A DNA stretch of 48,361 nucleotides from Alphaproteobacteria bacterium HGW-Alphaproteobacteria-7 (GTDB lineage: Bacteria > Pseudomonadota > Alphaproteobacteria > Sphingomonadales > Sphingomonadaceae): positions 1 through 48,361 of the forward strand of contig PHEB01000030.1 in assembly GCA_002842735.1 (NCBI GenBank), read 5' to 3'. The translations under genes and the position numbers were made by a program. How positions within the stretch are numbered: position 1 is the first letter of the stretch; every line of letters begins with the position of its first letter. The notes under the pieces were generated by a model that had not been told where the DNA came from, searched no databases, and saw only the letters and a program-made list of their open reading frames with translations. Below, one piece after another: positions 1-7,805 of this stretch.

Positions 1-42
1 CAGACTGGCTCATGTTAGCGTCGAATAGTGTTCCGATAACTG

Positions 43-273
43 CTAAAGAGGAGAAATGGCGATGGCGAATACTTCCAGAAAATCGAAGCCAAATAAGAGT
101 GCAAGATAAACGCTGCGCTCTGAGACACCCATCAGACGTGCCGCATTCTTGACCGTCAGAATGCCCGCTTGCGCGGTCCCCAGATTGCGCGTAAAAGCGA
201 CGCCGTCGGCACCAACTGACAGCGAAGCGCTCTGGCCCTTGGTCAGGGCGTTTTCGTTTTCGGGCTTGGCCAT
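43..273 (-). pseudogene. small HTH DNA-binding protein with a replaced C-terminus (76 aa)
   Basis: The reading frame starts at an ATG that overlaps the stop codon of the upstream 58-aa gene by one base, so the two are translationally coupled. Residues 38-57 (ILTVKNAARLMGVSERSVYL) look like a helix-turn-helix of the kind found in small phage and plasmid DNA-binding proteins. After residue 57 the sequence turns into a hydrophobic tail (LLFGFDFLEVFAIAISPL) unlike the charged continuation expected after such a helix. I infer that a deletion or insertion at about position 110 replaced the natural C-terminus. It belongs to the element's control cassette. No specific function can be assigned, and it could still be a functional short protein. 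Confidence 0.5.
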
Positions 274-449
274 TATGCCGCCTCCGACCGGAAAGCCGCG
301 TCGAGTTCCGACTTGCGGAAATACAGCTTCCGGCCCTTGCGAATGCAGGGCAGCATCCCCTGTTCAGCCATGTGATAGACGGCACGCGGACTCTCGCCGA
401 TATACTCGGCTGCAGCCTTGGCACCGTTCAACAAGTCATCTGCCAACAT
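273..449 (-). CDS. excisionase/AlpA-like small HTH protein (58 aa)
   Basis: A 58-codon frame starts at the ATG at 449-447, with a strong Shine-Dalgarno AAGGAGA a few bases upstream. The product begins MLADDLLNGAKAAAEYIGES and continues with a short winged-helix-like pattern: an N-terminal helix-turn-helix (AAAEYIGESPRAVYHMAEQG), then a basic turn (IRKGRKLYF) and RKSELDAAF. This is the usual layout of MerR-like excisionases (AlpA/Xis, HTH_17 type), small proteins that bend att DNA or switch on the integrase of an element. Its stop codon overlaps the start of the next HTH gene. It is transcribed divergently from the regulator-integrase pair, which fits a role in excision or element control. Family placement rests on motif reading only. 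Confidence 0.75.
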   Translation of the reverse strand: MLADDLLNGAKAAAEYIGESPRAVYHMAEQGMLPCIRKGRKLYFRKSELDAAFRSEAA

Positions 450-554
450 TGCGTCTCCTTTCGATGGGATACGGGTGTATCCGTAGCCCTATATGGAGTT
501 GCATTGATTCCGCGTCAAGGGCTATAGCTACAACTGTATCCGAAAGGGGAAACG
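450..554. promoter_or_regulatory. divergent promoter/operator region of the integrative element
   Basis: This gap separates two divergent transcription units. Minus strand: a -35-like TTGACG (complement of 513-518) and a -10-like TATAGG (complement of 488-493). Plus strand: TTGCAT (499-504) and TATAGC (523-528), 18 bases apart. The two promoters therefore overlap. Inverted repeats sit on them: TAGCCCT (484-490) with AGGGCTA (518-524), and GGATAC (467-472) with GTATCC (477-482). A third GTATCC lies at 536-541, next to the ribosome binding site of the plus-strand gene. Together this looks like a small genetic switch bound by one or more of the flanking HTH proteins. The promoter calls are by eye. 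Confidence 0.55.
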
Positions 555-1316
555 ATGCGGCTTACTTACGGACAGACAGAGGCAACGCTTGTCAGCCATC
601 TGCAAATTCACCCTGACAAGGTCGGGACCCTACGTTCGCGCATAAAACAGCTTCAGCGCCTAGGCTTCCCGCCGGGGGTAAATGTGGGCCGGGGCACCAA
701 AATGGAGTATTCGGGCGAGCATCTCTTTATGCTCGTAACTGCGTTTGAATTGATCGGGATCGGCTTGCCCGCGCAGACCGCTTGCAATCTGGTGTCGGAA
801 CACTGGCCCGTTTTTCGCGGGGGATATGCGCTGGCAGCGCTTCAGGCGCGTAGGCCGTTCGATACGAAGGCAGAGCACATTCTAGCTATTCTGTGGATAA
901 AGGCGCTCCACGAGATACAAGTCAACACGAGCTACGGGACCAACAAGCACTCAAAAATTAAGGTTTCCGATGAGAGCGCCGCTGTCAGGGAACTTAAGCC
1001 GTATGAATTTGAAGAGGACAGCACGCGGCTATTCATTTCGGTCGGCAAGCTACTTGAACGCGTGCTCAAAATCGCGTTCGAACAATCGGGCGTTCGGGAT
1101 GCGACCATTTACGATGATGAGTTCCAGTCGTGGCTTCCGACGGGGCGTCATCTGGCTTTTGATTTCGTCTCACACTATCCTGACCGCAGCAACCTAAAGA
1201 TGCGCCAGCACCTTCAATCCTTATACGGAAACGACCCTGATAGCTTCACACCCGACGGCATGGAGGAGGCCAGCGATTTCGTGGCACGTGGTTATCAATA
1301 TGCAGGCCCGCTCTGA
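555..1316 (+). CDS. putative element regulator, unrecognised family (253 aa)
   Basis: I do not recognise a named family. The ATG follows a good ribosome binding site (GAAAGGGGAAACG). The first ~75 residues (TYGQTEATLVSHLQIHPDKV, then RIKQLQRLGFPPGVNVGRG) read like a MerR-type or other winged-helix DNA-binding domain. They are followed by a helical, largely uncharged stretch (about 60-120) and a charged C-terminal half without obvious motifs. The stop overlaps the integrase start by one base (TGATG), so the two genes form one translational unit. By position I infer a regulator of integration/excision or a repressor acting on the operator region just upstream. The N-terminal DNA-binding assignment is tentative. 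Confidence 0.6.
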   Translation: MRLTYGQTEATLVSHLQIHPDKVGTLRSRIKQLQRLGFPPGVNVGRGTKMEYSGEHLFMLVTAFELIGIGLPAQTACNLVSEHWPVFRGGYALAALQARRPFDTKAEHILAILWIKALHEIQVNTSYGTNKHSKIKVSDESAAVRELKPYEFEEDSTRLFISVGKLLERVLKIAFEQSGVRDATIYDDEFQSWLPTGRHLAFDFVSHYPDRSNLKMRQHLQSLYGNDPDSFTPDGMEEASDFVARGYQYAGPL

Positions 1317-2428
1317 TGGCAATCCGTAAGCGCCAATGGACTGCCCCTGATGGCACCGCCAAACAGGCTTGGATTGTCGATTACCGCGATCAAGCGGGGA
1401 ACCGGCGGCACAAGCAGTTCGCCCGTAAAAAGGACGCCGAGCAATGGCTGACACAAGCCGCTTGGGAAGTCTCAAAGGGCGTCCACACTGCCGACAGCGT
1501 ATCGGTGACGGTCGCCGCCGCTGCAGACCTGTGGATTGCGAGGGCCAGACAGAACGAGCGTGAGCGCGGCACGGTCGAAAGTTACAAGATGCTCTCCCGG
1601 TTGCACATCAAGCCGTTTATCGGGGCTGAGAAGCTGTCACGGCTCAGTCAGCCGAAAGTGGAGGCGTTCAAGGATAAGCTGCTAGAGACCCGCTCAAAGG
1701 CCACCACGGCCAAAGCAGTGCGGGCGCTTTCCAGTATCCTATCCGAAGCGCAGCGGCGCGGGCTGGTTGCGCAGAACGTCGCGCGCGGGGTCAAGGTGAT
1801 CAGGTCGAGGCGGGATAGGCCAGAGGTCGAGATTCCCGCCAAGGCCGAATTGCGCGCGATGCTGGATCAGGCGGACGGCAAGTTCAAACCGCTATTGATG
1901 ACTGCGATATTCACTGGGTTGCGCGCATCCGAGTTGCGGGGGCTGCGATGGCAGGATGTCGATTTCAAAGCCGCTACGGTTTCAGTCTCCCAGCGTGCCG
2001 ACAAGTTCGGGCAGATTGGCCCGCCGAAGTCTGAGGCAGGGTATCGCACCATCCCTACTCCGCCCGCACTGGTGACGGAGTTGAAAGCATGGAAGCTGGC
2101 CTGCCCGGTTGGCGATCTGGGGTTAGTGTTCCCGAATACCGGAGGAGGGGTGCAGGACTACGGGCACCTATTGCGCCGCCGGTTCTTCCCGCTGCAGGTT
2201 GCTGCCGGTGTTGTGGATAGTCAGGGCAAGGCCCGCTATGGCCTCCACGCCTTGCGCCATGCCGCTGCCAGTGCATGGATAAAGCAGCGGATCGACCTAA
2301 AGCGCCTGCAGGTGTGGATGGGCCATGCCAGTGTGCAAATAACGCTCGATACCTATGGGCACCTTCTACTTGATGCATCTGGCGACGCAGACCTGATGGC
2401 CAAGGCGCAGGCGGAGTTGCTCTCGTAA
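1316..2428 (+). CDS. int: tyrosine site-specific integrase (370 aa)
   Basis: This is a tyrosine recombinase that would integrate and excise the element at the adjacent tRNA-Arg site. It begins with a short arm-binding domain containing the AP2-like segment (RQWTAPDGTAKQAWIVDYRD). A SAM-like core-binding domain follows (about 65-160), then the catalytic domain. Catalytic residues are visible: R203 in FTGLRASELRGL, a probable K238, H311 and R314 in HALRH, H337 in WMGHAS and the nucleophile Y347 in LDTYGHL. Length is normal for phage and island integrases. Translation is coupled to the upstream regulator. The gene reads toward the tRNA fragment about 56 bases beyond its stop, as is common for tRNA-targeting integrases. 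It looks intact. Confidence 0.93.
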   Translation: MAIRKRQWTAPDGTAKQAWIVDYRDQAGNRRHKQFARKKDAEQWLTQAAWEVSKGVHTADSVSVTVAAAADLWIARARQNERERGTVESYKMLSRLHIKPFIGAEKLSRLSQPKVEAFKDKLLETRSKATTAKAVRALSSILSEAQRRGLVAQNVARGVKVIRSRRDRPEVEIPAKAELRAMLDQADGKFKPLLMTAIFTGLRASELRGLRWQDVDFKAATVSVSQRADKFGQIGPPKSEAGYRTIPTPPALVTELKAWKLACPVGDLGLVFPNTGGGVQDYGHLLRRRFFPLQVAAGVVDSQGKARYGLHALRHAAASAWIKQRIDLKRLQVWMGHASVQITLDTYGHLLLDASGDADLMAKAQAELLS

Positions 2429-2483
2429 GTGCAACATGGGTGCAACATGAGGGACAAAAACCACGTATTCCCTAGCGTCTAAA

Positions 2484-2533
2484 TCAGATTCCTAATCTGG
2501 GGGCCGCGCGTTCGAATCGCGCCGGGGTCACCA
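2484..2533 (+). other. 3' fragment of tRNA-Arg(CCU), probable attachment site (attR)
   Basis: The sequence folds as the 3' half of a tRNA. The anticodon arm has loop TTCCTAA, giving anticodon CCU. A T-arm GCGCG-TTCGAAT-CGCGC follows, then the acceptor strand CGGGGTC, discriminator A and an encoded CCA. No matching 5' acceptor (GACCCCG) or D-arm lies upstream; instead the integrase ends 56 bases before. This is the usual product of integration into the 3' end of a tRNA gene. The intact tRNA-Arg(CCU) is expected at the other end of the element, left of this window. The exact crossover bases cannot be fixed without the other att site. Confidence 0.8.
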
Positions 2534-2572
2534 TTTCTCGCCGCACCCTGCCCGATGCGGCGAGCGCTGTGG

Positions 2573-3490
2573 TCAGGCCAGAAAACCGGCCTTGCGTGCC
2601 ATCGCGATCACGCCATCTGCCAGTTCTGCCGGGCGGTCTTCCTGGCTGAAATGGCCGCAGGTCTTGAGCATGGCATGGGGTTGCCCGGCCGCACCCTTGA
2701 TCCGTTCGGCCAGCATCGGCCCGGCTGCACCCAGCACCGGATCATCTTCACCGAACAGCGTCAGGAACGGCTTGTCAAATGCGGCAAGGCCCGCCCATGC
2801 CGCCTTGTTTTCAGCAACGCCGGGCTTGTCATCTTCAACCGGCACCAATTGCGGAAAAGCGCGCGCGCCGGCCTTGGATGCCTCATCGGGGAAGGGGGCG
2901 TCATAGGCAGCGATTTCTGCGGGCGTGCGCGCCGTTGACGTCGCCTGATCGAGCACTTTGCCGACATCGAAATCGGGCGAATTGAGCACAAATTCGCGCC
3001 ATGCCAGAAATCCCGGGGATGCCTTGCCACCGCCTGCGGGCAGGAAGGTGTTGCTGGCGACCACAAAGGCAAAACGATCAGGCTGCTCGCCCACCATCCG
3101 CAGGCCCAGCAATCCGCCCCAATCCTGACAGAACAATCCCGCGACGCCCGGCACCACCGCATCGCGCCATTGCTTCAGCCAAACGAGGTGGCGGGCATAG
3201 GTGTAGAATGCGACATCATCGGGCTTGTCGCTTTTGCCAAAGCCGATCAGGTCGGGCGCGAGGCAGCGGAACCCGGCATTGACCAGCAGCGGGATCATCT
3301 TGCGATAGAGAAAGCTCCAGCTCGGTTCGCCGTGAAACAGCAGCACCGGGGGCGCATCCTTCGGCCCTTCATCAAGATAATGCATCCGGCCTGAAAACCC
3401 TTCGCCAAGGTCAATGGTCAGCCAGTTTTCGGCAAAGGGGTAATCGGGCAGGGCGGCGAAACGCTCTGGATCGTGCGCGATGATCTGCAT
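2573..3490 (-). CDS. haloalkane dehalogenase-like alpha/beta hydrolase (305 aa)
   Basis: The product is an alpha/beta-hydrolase of the haloalkane dehalogenase type, which would hydrolyse C-halogen bonds in small haloalkanes to alcohols through a covalent ester on an aspartate. Visible signatures are the oxyanion segment HGEPSWSFLYRKM (53-65), the nucleophile elbow CQDWGG with D123 followed by a tryptophan (halide-binding in this family), a late acidic pair in FGEDDPV (D249/D250) and the catalytic histidine H280 in CGHF. The HGEP motif and overall length resemble subfamily I (DhlA-like). The chosen ATG has AGGAG upstream; a longer 318-aa start lacks this. It diverges from the acyl-CoA dehydrogenase gene. 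An epoxide hydrolase is less likely because the lid tyrosines are not evident. Confidence 0.85.
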   Translation of the reverse strand: MQIIAHDPERFAALPDYPFAENWLTIDLGEGFSGRMHYLDEGPKDAPPVLLFHGEPSWSFLYRKMIPLLVNAGFRCLAPDLIGFGKSDKPDDVAFYTYARHLVWLKQWRDAVVPGVAGLFCQDWGGLLGLRMVGEQPDRFAFVVASNTFLPAGGGKASPGFLAWREFVLNSPDFDVGKVLDQATSTARTPAEIAAYDAPFPDEASKAGARAFPQLVPVEDDKPGVAENKAAWAGLAAFDKPFLTLFGEDDPVLGAAGPMLAERIKGAAGQPHAMLKTCGHFSQEDRPAELADGVIAMARKAGFLA

Positions 3491-3606
3491 GTTGGCTCTA
3501 CTCCTGTGATACATCACCCCAACACCCATTGCGTATCAGATCGAAACGGGATTACCAGCACGCGCAGCCATGCCGCGACGGGCGCAATCAGGAGAGCAGA
3601 CCGATA

Positions 3607-4767
3607 ATGCCGCACGACACCCAAGACCTTGCCGATATCCGCCGCGCCGTGCGCGGTCTGTGCGAAGGATTTCCCGGTGAATACTGGCGCGAGAAAGATG
3701 CGGTGCGCGAATATCCGGCGGAGTTTGTCGGTGCGCTGACCAAGGCGGGTTTTCTCGCGGCGCTGATCCCGGCGGATCACGGAGGCAGCGGGCTAAGTCT
3801 TGAGGCGGCGTGCGTGATCATGGAGGAAATCCAAGCCTCAGGGTGCAACGGATCATCCGCCCATGCGCAAATGTATATCATGAACACGTTGCTGCGTTAC
3901 GGCAGTGAAGCGCAGAAAGCCCAATACCTGCCCCGCATCGCCAGCGGGGAACTGCGGTTGCAAGCCTTCGGCGTGTCCGAACCCACCAGCGGCACCGATA
4001 CGCTCAGCCTGAAAACGCGCGCTGTGAAGGACGGCGATCACTATGTCATCAACGGCCAGAAAATCTGGACCAGCCGCGCCGAACATTCTGACCTGATGCT
4101 GCTGCTCGCGCGCACCACGCCGCGAGAAGAGGCGGCCAGCAAGACCGAAGGCCTGTCGATCTTCCTCGTAGATATGCAGGCCGCGCTGCAAAACGGCATG
4201 ACCGTAAAGCCGATCCGCACGATGATGAACCATTCCTCGTGCGAGGTGTTTTTTGACGATCTGCGCATCCCCGCATCGGCGCTGGTGGGCGAGGAAGGGA
4301 AGGGGTTCCGCTATATCCTGTCAGGCATGAACGCCGAACGAATCCTGATCGCGGCCGAGTGCATTGGCGATGCCAAATGGTTCATCGAAAAAGCCACCGC
4401 CTACGCCAAAGACCGCAGCGTGTTCGCGCGGCCCATCGGGCAGAATCAGGGCGTGCAATTCCCGATCGCGCGCGCCTATGCCCAGATGCGCGCGGCCGAA
4501 TTGATGGTGCACCACGCGGCGCAGACCTATGATGAGGGCGGCAATCCCGGCGCGGAAGCCAACATGGCCAAACTGCTCGCCTCCGAAGCCAGTTGGGCGG
4601 CGGCTGATATGTGCGTGCAGACCTTCGGCGGGTTCGGCTTTGCCGAGGAATATGATGTCGAACGCAAGTTCCGCGAGACGCGGCTTTACACCGTGGCGCC
4701 GATTTCGACCAATCTGATCCTGTCCTATCTGGCCGAACATGTGCTCGGCCTGCCGCGCAGTTATTGA
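3607..4767 (+). CDS. acyl-CoA dehydrogenase (386 aa)
   Basis: This is an FAD-dependent acyl-CoA dehydrogenase for alpha,beta-oxidation of an acyl-CoA thioester, passing electrons to ETF. The family pattern is clear: an N-terminal helical domain; the middle-domain signature FGVSEPTSGTD (121-131) and INGQKIWTS; and the C-terminal flavin domain with the segment QTFGGFGFAEEYDVERKFRE. The usual MCAD-type catalytic glutamate near the C-terminus (YEGTSE) is absent and reads VAPIST. A glutamate at 244 in GMNAERIL aligns with the alternative base used by isovaleryl- and long-chain-type enzymes, so the protein is probably active with a relocated base. The start is the ATG directly before PHDTQDLADI. 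Substrate is not predictable from sequence. Confidence 0.9.
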   Translation: MPHDTQDLADIRRAVRGLCEGFPGEYWREKDAVREYPAEFVGALTKAGFLAALIPADHGGSGLSLEAACVIMEEIQASGCNGSSAHAQMYIMNTLLRYGSEAQKAQYLPRIASGELRLQAFGVSEPTSGTDTLSLKTRAVKDGDHYVINGQKIWTSRAEHSDLMLLLARTTPREEAASKTEGLSIFLVDMQAALQNGMTVKPIRTMMNHSSCEVFFDDLRIPASALVGEEGKGFRYILSGMNAERILIAAECIGDAKWFIEKATAYAKDRSVFARPIGQNQGVQFPIARAYAQMRAAELMVHHAAQTYDEGGNPGAEANMAKLLASEASWAAADMCVQTFGGFGFAEEYDVERKFRETRLYTVAPISTNLILSYLAEHVLGLPRSY

Positions 4768-4874
4768 AATCGGGCCAATTTGCATGGATTTGTGCGCATG
4801 GCAGCGCAATGTTCTTGCAGCGGAGCGGCAAGTGTGATTCTGTGGGTAAAGCGGCAAGGGGGAACGAGCCAGTA

Positions 4875-5177
4875 ATGCGTAACGTCGGATCCGGCGAAAG
4901 ACTGAAACAGGCAGCGGCGCTGATAGCGCTGGTGCTGCTGGCGGGCTTTGCTGTGGCTGGCCCAACCGGGCTGCTCGCCTGGAGCGAGAACGTGTCCGCG
5001 CTCGATCAACGTGAAGCACAAATTGCTGACCTTACCGCACAGCGTGATGCCATGCGCAACCGGGTGATGCTGCTCGATCCCGAAGCGGCTGATCCTGATC
5101 TGGCGAGCGAGTTGGTGCGCGAACAATTGGGCGTGATGCGTGAGGACGAAATCGTCATCACGCTCGACGACGAGTAG
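4875..5177 (+). CDS. ftsB: septum formation initiator FtsB (DivIC family, 100 aa)
   Basis: The small single-pass membrane protein has a short N-terminus, one transmembrane segment (about residues 11-34, rich in A/L/V/G) and a coiled coil (about 38-65, SALDQREAQIADLTAQRDAM). It ends with the conserved DPDLASELVREQLGVMREDE block typical of FtsB/DivIC proteins. Family role: it joins FtsL and FtsQ in the divisome at the septum. In alphaproteobacteria it commonly lies just upstream of the pyruvate dehydrogenase genes, as here. The ATG was chosen because it precedes the membrane segment directly; a purine-rich stretch lies 12 bases upstream, a somewhat long spacing. A longer frame from 4764 has no family support. 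Confidence 0.88.
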   Translation: MRNVGSGERLKQAAALIALVLLAGFAVAGPTGLLAWSENVSALDQREAQIADLTAQRDAMRNRVMLLDPEAADPDLASELVREQLGVMREDEIVITLDDE

Positions 5178-5321
5178 CTCAACCCGCCCCGCAATCCGCT
5201 GATTTCGTATGCGCTGGTCACTTCCGCTACGGCTTGGCGTTGCGCCCTGCATATTTCCCCGCCTATAGCAAAGTAATGCGCTTCTCCTCCCCATGAGTGC
5301 GCCACAGAGAGGAACCCGATC
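5178..5321 (+). promoter_or_regulatory. ftsB-pdhA intergenic region with pdhA ribosome binding site
   Basis: The 144-base gap contains no open frame with family features. The pdhA ribosome binding site AGAGAGGAA (about 5307-5315) sits just ahead of a TTG start codon and decides the start of pdhA. A promoter is likely here, but no clear -35/-10 pair stands out. Confidence 0.4.
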
Positions 5322-6379
5322 TTGGCCAAGCAGCCTGCAAAGCCGTCCTCGGCGGCAAAAAAGACCGCCCGCGCGGCGGACGACACCGATTTCAGCCTCC
5401 ATTCGCTGCAAGACGCGTTCGAAGCGAAGAAACGCTACGCGGCGAGCGATGCGGAGATGATGGAATTCTACCGCCAGATGCTGCTGATCCGGCGGTTTGA
5501 GGAGAAGGCGGGCCAGCTTTACGGGCTCGGGCTGATCGGCGGGTTCTGCCATCTTTATATCGGGCAGGAAGCGGTCGCGATCGGGCTGCAATCGGCGCTC
5601 GATAATGATCGCGACAGCGTGATCACCGGCTACCGCGATCACGGCCATATGCTCGCCTACGGGATCGATCCCAAGGTGATCATGGCGGAACTGACCGGGC
5701 GCGAAGCCGGAATTTCCAAGGGCAAAGGCGGCTCGATGCACATGTTTAGCACCGAGCATAAGTTTTACGGCGGGCACGGCATCGTCGGCGCGCAGGTGGC
5801 GCTGGGCGGGGGTCTTGCACTGGCGCATCAATACAACGAAGATGGCGGCATCTGCCTTGCCTATTTTGGTGACGGCGCGGCCAATCAGGGGCAGGTTTAC
5901 GAAACCTTCAACATGGCGGCGCTGTGGAAGCTGCCGATCGTGTTTGTGGTTGAGGACAACCAATATGCGATGGGCACGGCGACCAAGCGTTCATCGGCGG
6001 AAACCGCATTTTACCGGCGCGGCACTGCGTTCCGCATTCCGGGGATGGAAGTGAACGGCATGGACGTGCTCGAAGTGCGGGCCGCCGCCGAAGTCGCCTT
6101 CGCCCACGTGCGTGCGGGCAACGGCCCAGTGCTGATGGAGTGCAACACCTATCGTTATCGCGGGCATTCGATGTCCGACCCGGCCAAGTACCGCACCCGC
6201 GAGGAAGTGCAGGAACAGCGCGACCACCACGATCCGATCCCGGCAAGACCGAGGACGAATTGAAAGCAATCGACAAGGCGATCCGCGCGGAAGTCGCTGG
6301 TGCAGCAGATTTCGCCGAGAATTCGCCAGAACCGACACCGGGTGAACTCTACACCGATGTGCTGGTGGAGGAGTATTGA
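5322..6379 (+). pseudogene. pdhA: pyruvate dehydrogenase E1 alpha subunit, frameshifted near the C-terminus
   Basis: PdhA is the thiamine-diphosphate-binding alpha chain of pyruvate dehydrogenase E1, which decarboxylates pyruvate and loads acetyl onto E2. The TTG start has a good ribosome binding site. The TPP motif GDGAANQG (183-190), the preceding YRDHGHM (104-110) and the loop YRYRGHSMSDPAKYR are intact. After EQRDHHDPI the frame breaks at about 6239-6242 and ends early (PARPRTN, stop at 6263). The missing tail, GKTEDELKAIDK to ELYTDVLVEEY, follows in another frame up to 6379. PdhA proteins normally have about ten residues between DPI and GKT; only two bases remain, which implies loss of about 28 nt. 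Either a real inactivating deletion or a sequence/assembly error explains it. Confidence 0.9.
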
Positions 6380-6382
6380 GCC

Positions 6383-7765
6383 ATGGCGATTGAACTGAAA
6401 ATGCCGGCGCTGTCGCCGACGATGGAGCAGGGCACGCTCGCCAAATGGCTCAAGGCTGAAGGCGACCGGATCGAACCGGGCGACATCATCGCCGAGATCG
6501 AAACCGACAAGGCAACGATGGAGTTTGAAGCCATCGACGAAGGTGTGTTGTCAAAGATCGTGATTGCGGCGGGCACCGAGGATGTCGCGGTCGGCACGGT
6601 GATTGCGCTGATCGAGGGGGAAGGGGAGGAAGAAAACCCATCGCGAGTCTCCGCGCAGGCGGAGACCTCAGGCAATAACGCTCAACCGACTGAGCCCCCC
6701 GCCGTCGCGGGGGCGCACAGCGCAAAGCCCGCACCGGCACCCGCAACCGCCGCCAAAGACCCTGCCATCCCGGAAGGCACCAACTTCATCAGCACCACTG
6801 TGCGTGAGGCATTGCGCGATGCGATGGCCGAAGAAATGCGCAGCGATCCCCGCGTGTTCGTGATGGGTGAGGAAGTCGCCGAATATCAGGGCGCCTACAA
6901 GGTCACGCAGGGCCTGCTCGCTGAATTCGGGCCGAAGCGGGTTATCGACACGCCGATTACCGAATATGGCTTTGCCGGAATCGGCACCGGCGCGGCGATG
7001 GGCGGATTGCGCCCGATTGTCGAATTCATGACCTTTAACTTCGCTATGCAGGCGATTGATCACATTATCAATTCTGCTGCCAAGACCAATTATATGTCGG
7101 GCGGACAGATGCGCTGTCCGATCGTGTTTCGTGGCCCCAACGGTGCGGCCAGCCGCGTCGGCGCGCAGCACAGCCAGAATTATGGCCCGTGGTATGCTAG
7201 CGTCCCCGGCCTGATCGTCATCGCACCCTTTGATGCCGCCGACGCCAAGGGGCTGATGAAAGCCGCGATCCGGTGTGAAGATCCGGTCGTGTTCCTCGAA
7301 AACGAGCTGGTTTATGGCCGCAGCTTCGATGTGCCGGATATGGATGATTACGTGCTGCCGATTGGCAAGGCGCGGATCATGCGTGAGGGCAAGGACGTCA
7401 CCATCGTCAGCTATTCGATCGGGGTCGGCATGGCGCTCGAAGCGGCGCAGACATTGGCGGATGAAGGGATCGATGCCGAAGTGATCGACCTTCGCACGCT
7501 GCGCCCGCTCGATAAGCAGGCGGTGCTCACCAGCCTTGCCAAGACCAACCGGTTGATCATCGCCGAAGAAGGTTGGCCGACCTGTTCCATCGCCAGCGAG
7601 GTGATTTCAATCTGCATGGAGGAAGGGTTCGATCACCTCGATGCACCGGTGCTCAGGGTGTGCAACGAAGACGTGCCGCTGCCCTATGCCGCCAACCTCG
7701 AAAAGCTGGCGCTGATCGATGCGGCGCGCATTGCCGAGGCTGCGCGCAAGGTGTGTTATAAATGA
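6383..7765 (+). CDS. pdhB: pyruvate dehydrogenase E1 beta subunit with N-terminal lipoyl domain (460 aa)
   Basis: PdhB pairs with PdhA to form the E1 heterotetramer. Residues 1-80 are a biotinyl/lipoyl domain with the lipoylated lysine K43 in ETDKATMEF. An Ala/Pro-rich flexible linker (about 85-125) leads to the E1 beta core from about 130 ([20 protein letters not shown]). Core landmarks are [27 protein letters not shown] and the C-terminal transketolase domain ([20 protein letters not shown]). A lipoyl-bearing E1 beta is characteristic of alphaproteobacteria. It follows pdhA by three bases and is certainly co-transcribed. The gene itself is intact, so its product would lack a proper partner if the pdhA lesion is real. 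Confidence 0.96.
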   Translation: MAIELKMPALSPTMEQGTLAKWLKAEGDRIEPGDIIAEIETDKATMEFEAIDEGVLSKIVIAAGTEDVAVGTVIALIEGEGEEENPSRVSAQAETSGNNAQPTEPPAVAGAHSAKPAPAPATAAKDPAIPEGTNFISTTVREALRDAMAEEMRSDPRVFVMGEEVAEYQGAYKVTQGLLAEFGPKRVIDTPITEYGFAGIGTGAAMGGLRPIVEFMTFNFAMQAIDHIINSAAKTNYMSGGQMRCPIVFRGPNGAASRVGAQHSQNYGPWYASVPGLIVIAPFDAADAKGLMKAAIRCEDPVVFLENELVYGRSFDVPDMDDYVLPIGKARIMREGKDVTIVSYSIGVGMALEAAQTLADEGIDAEVIDLRTLRPLDKQAVLTSLAKTNRLIIAEEGWPTCSIASEVISICMEEGFDHLDAPVLRVCNEDVPLPYAANLEKLALIDAARIAEAARKVCYK

Positions 7766-7772
7766 CCGGTCA

Positions 7773-7805
7773 GGCCCGCCCGCCTGCTATCAGGTTGGGC
7801 GGGCC
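7773..7805. terminator. GC-rich hairpin between convergent pdhB and tadE
   Basis: GGCCCGCCC (7773-7781) and GGGCGGGCC (7797-7805) form a perfect 9-bp stem, with a further CCT/AGG pairing inside. It lies just after the pdhB stop and includes the stop codon of the convergent tadE-like gene. There is no T-run, so it may be a shared structural end for both transcripts rather than a classical intrinsic terminator. Confidence 0.6.

Noticed and set aside
4761..5963. 400-codon minus-strand open frame over ftsB and pdhA
   Set aside because: It runs antisense to two recognisable genes, has a His/Arg/Gln-rich composition typical of GC-rich shadow frames, and shows no family motif.
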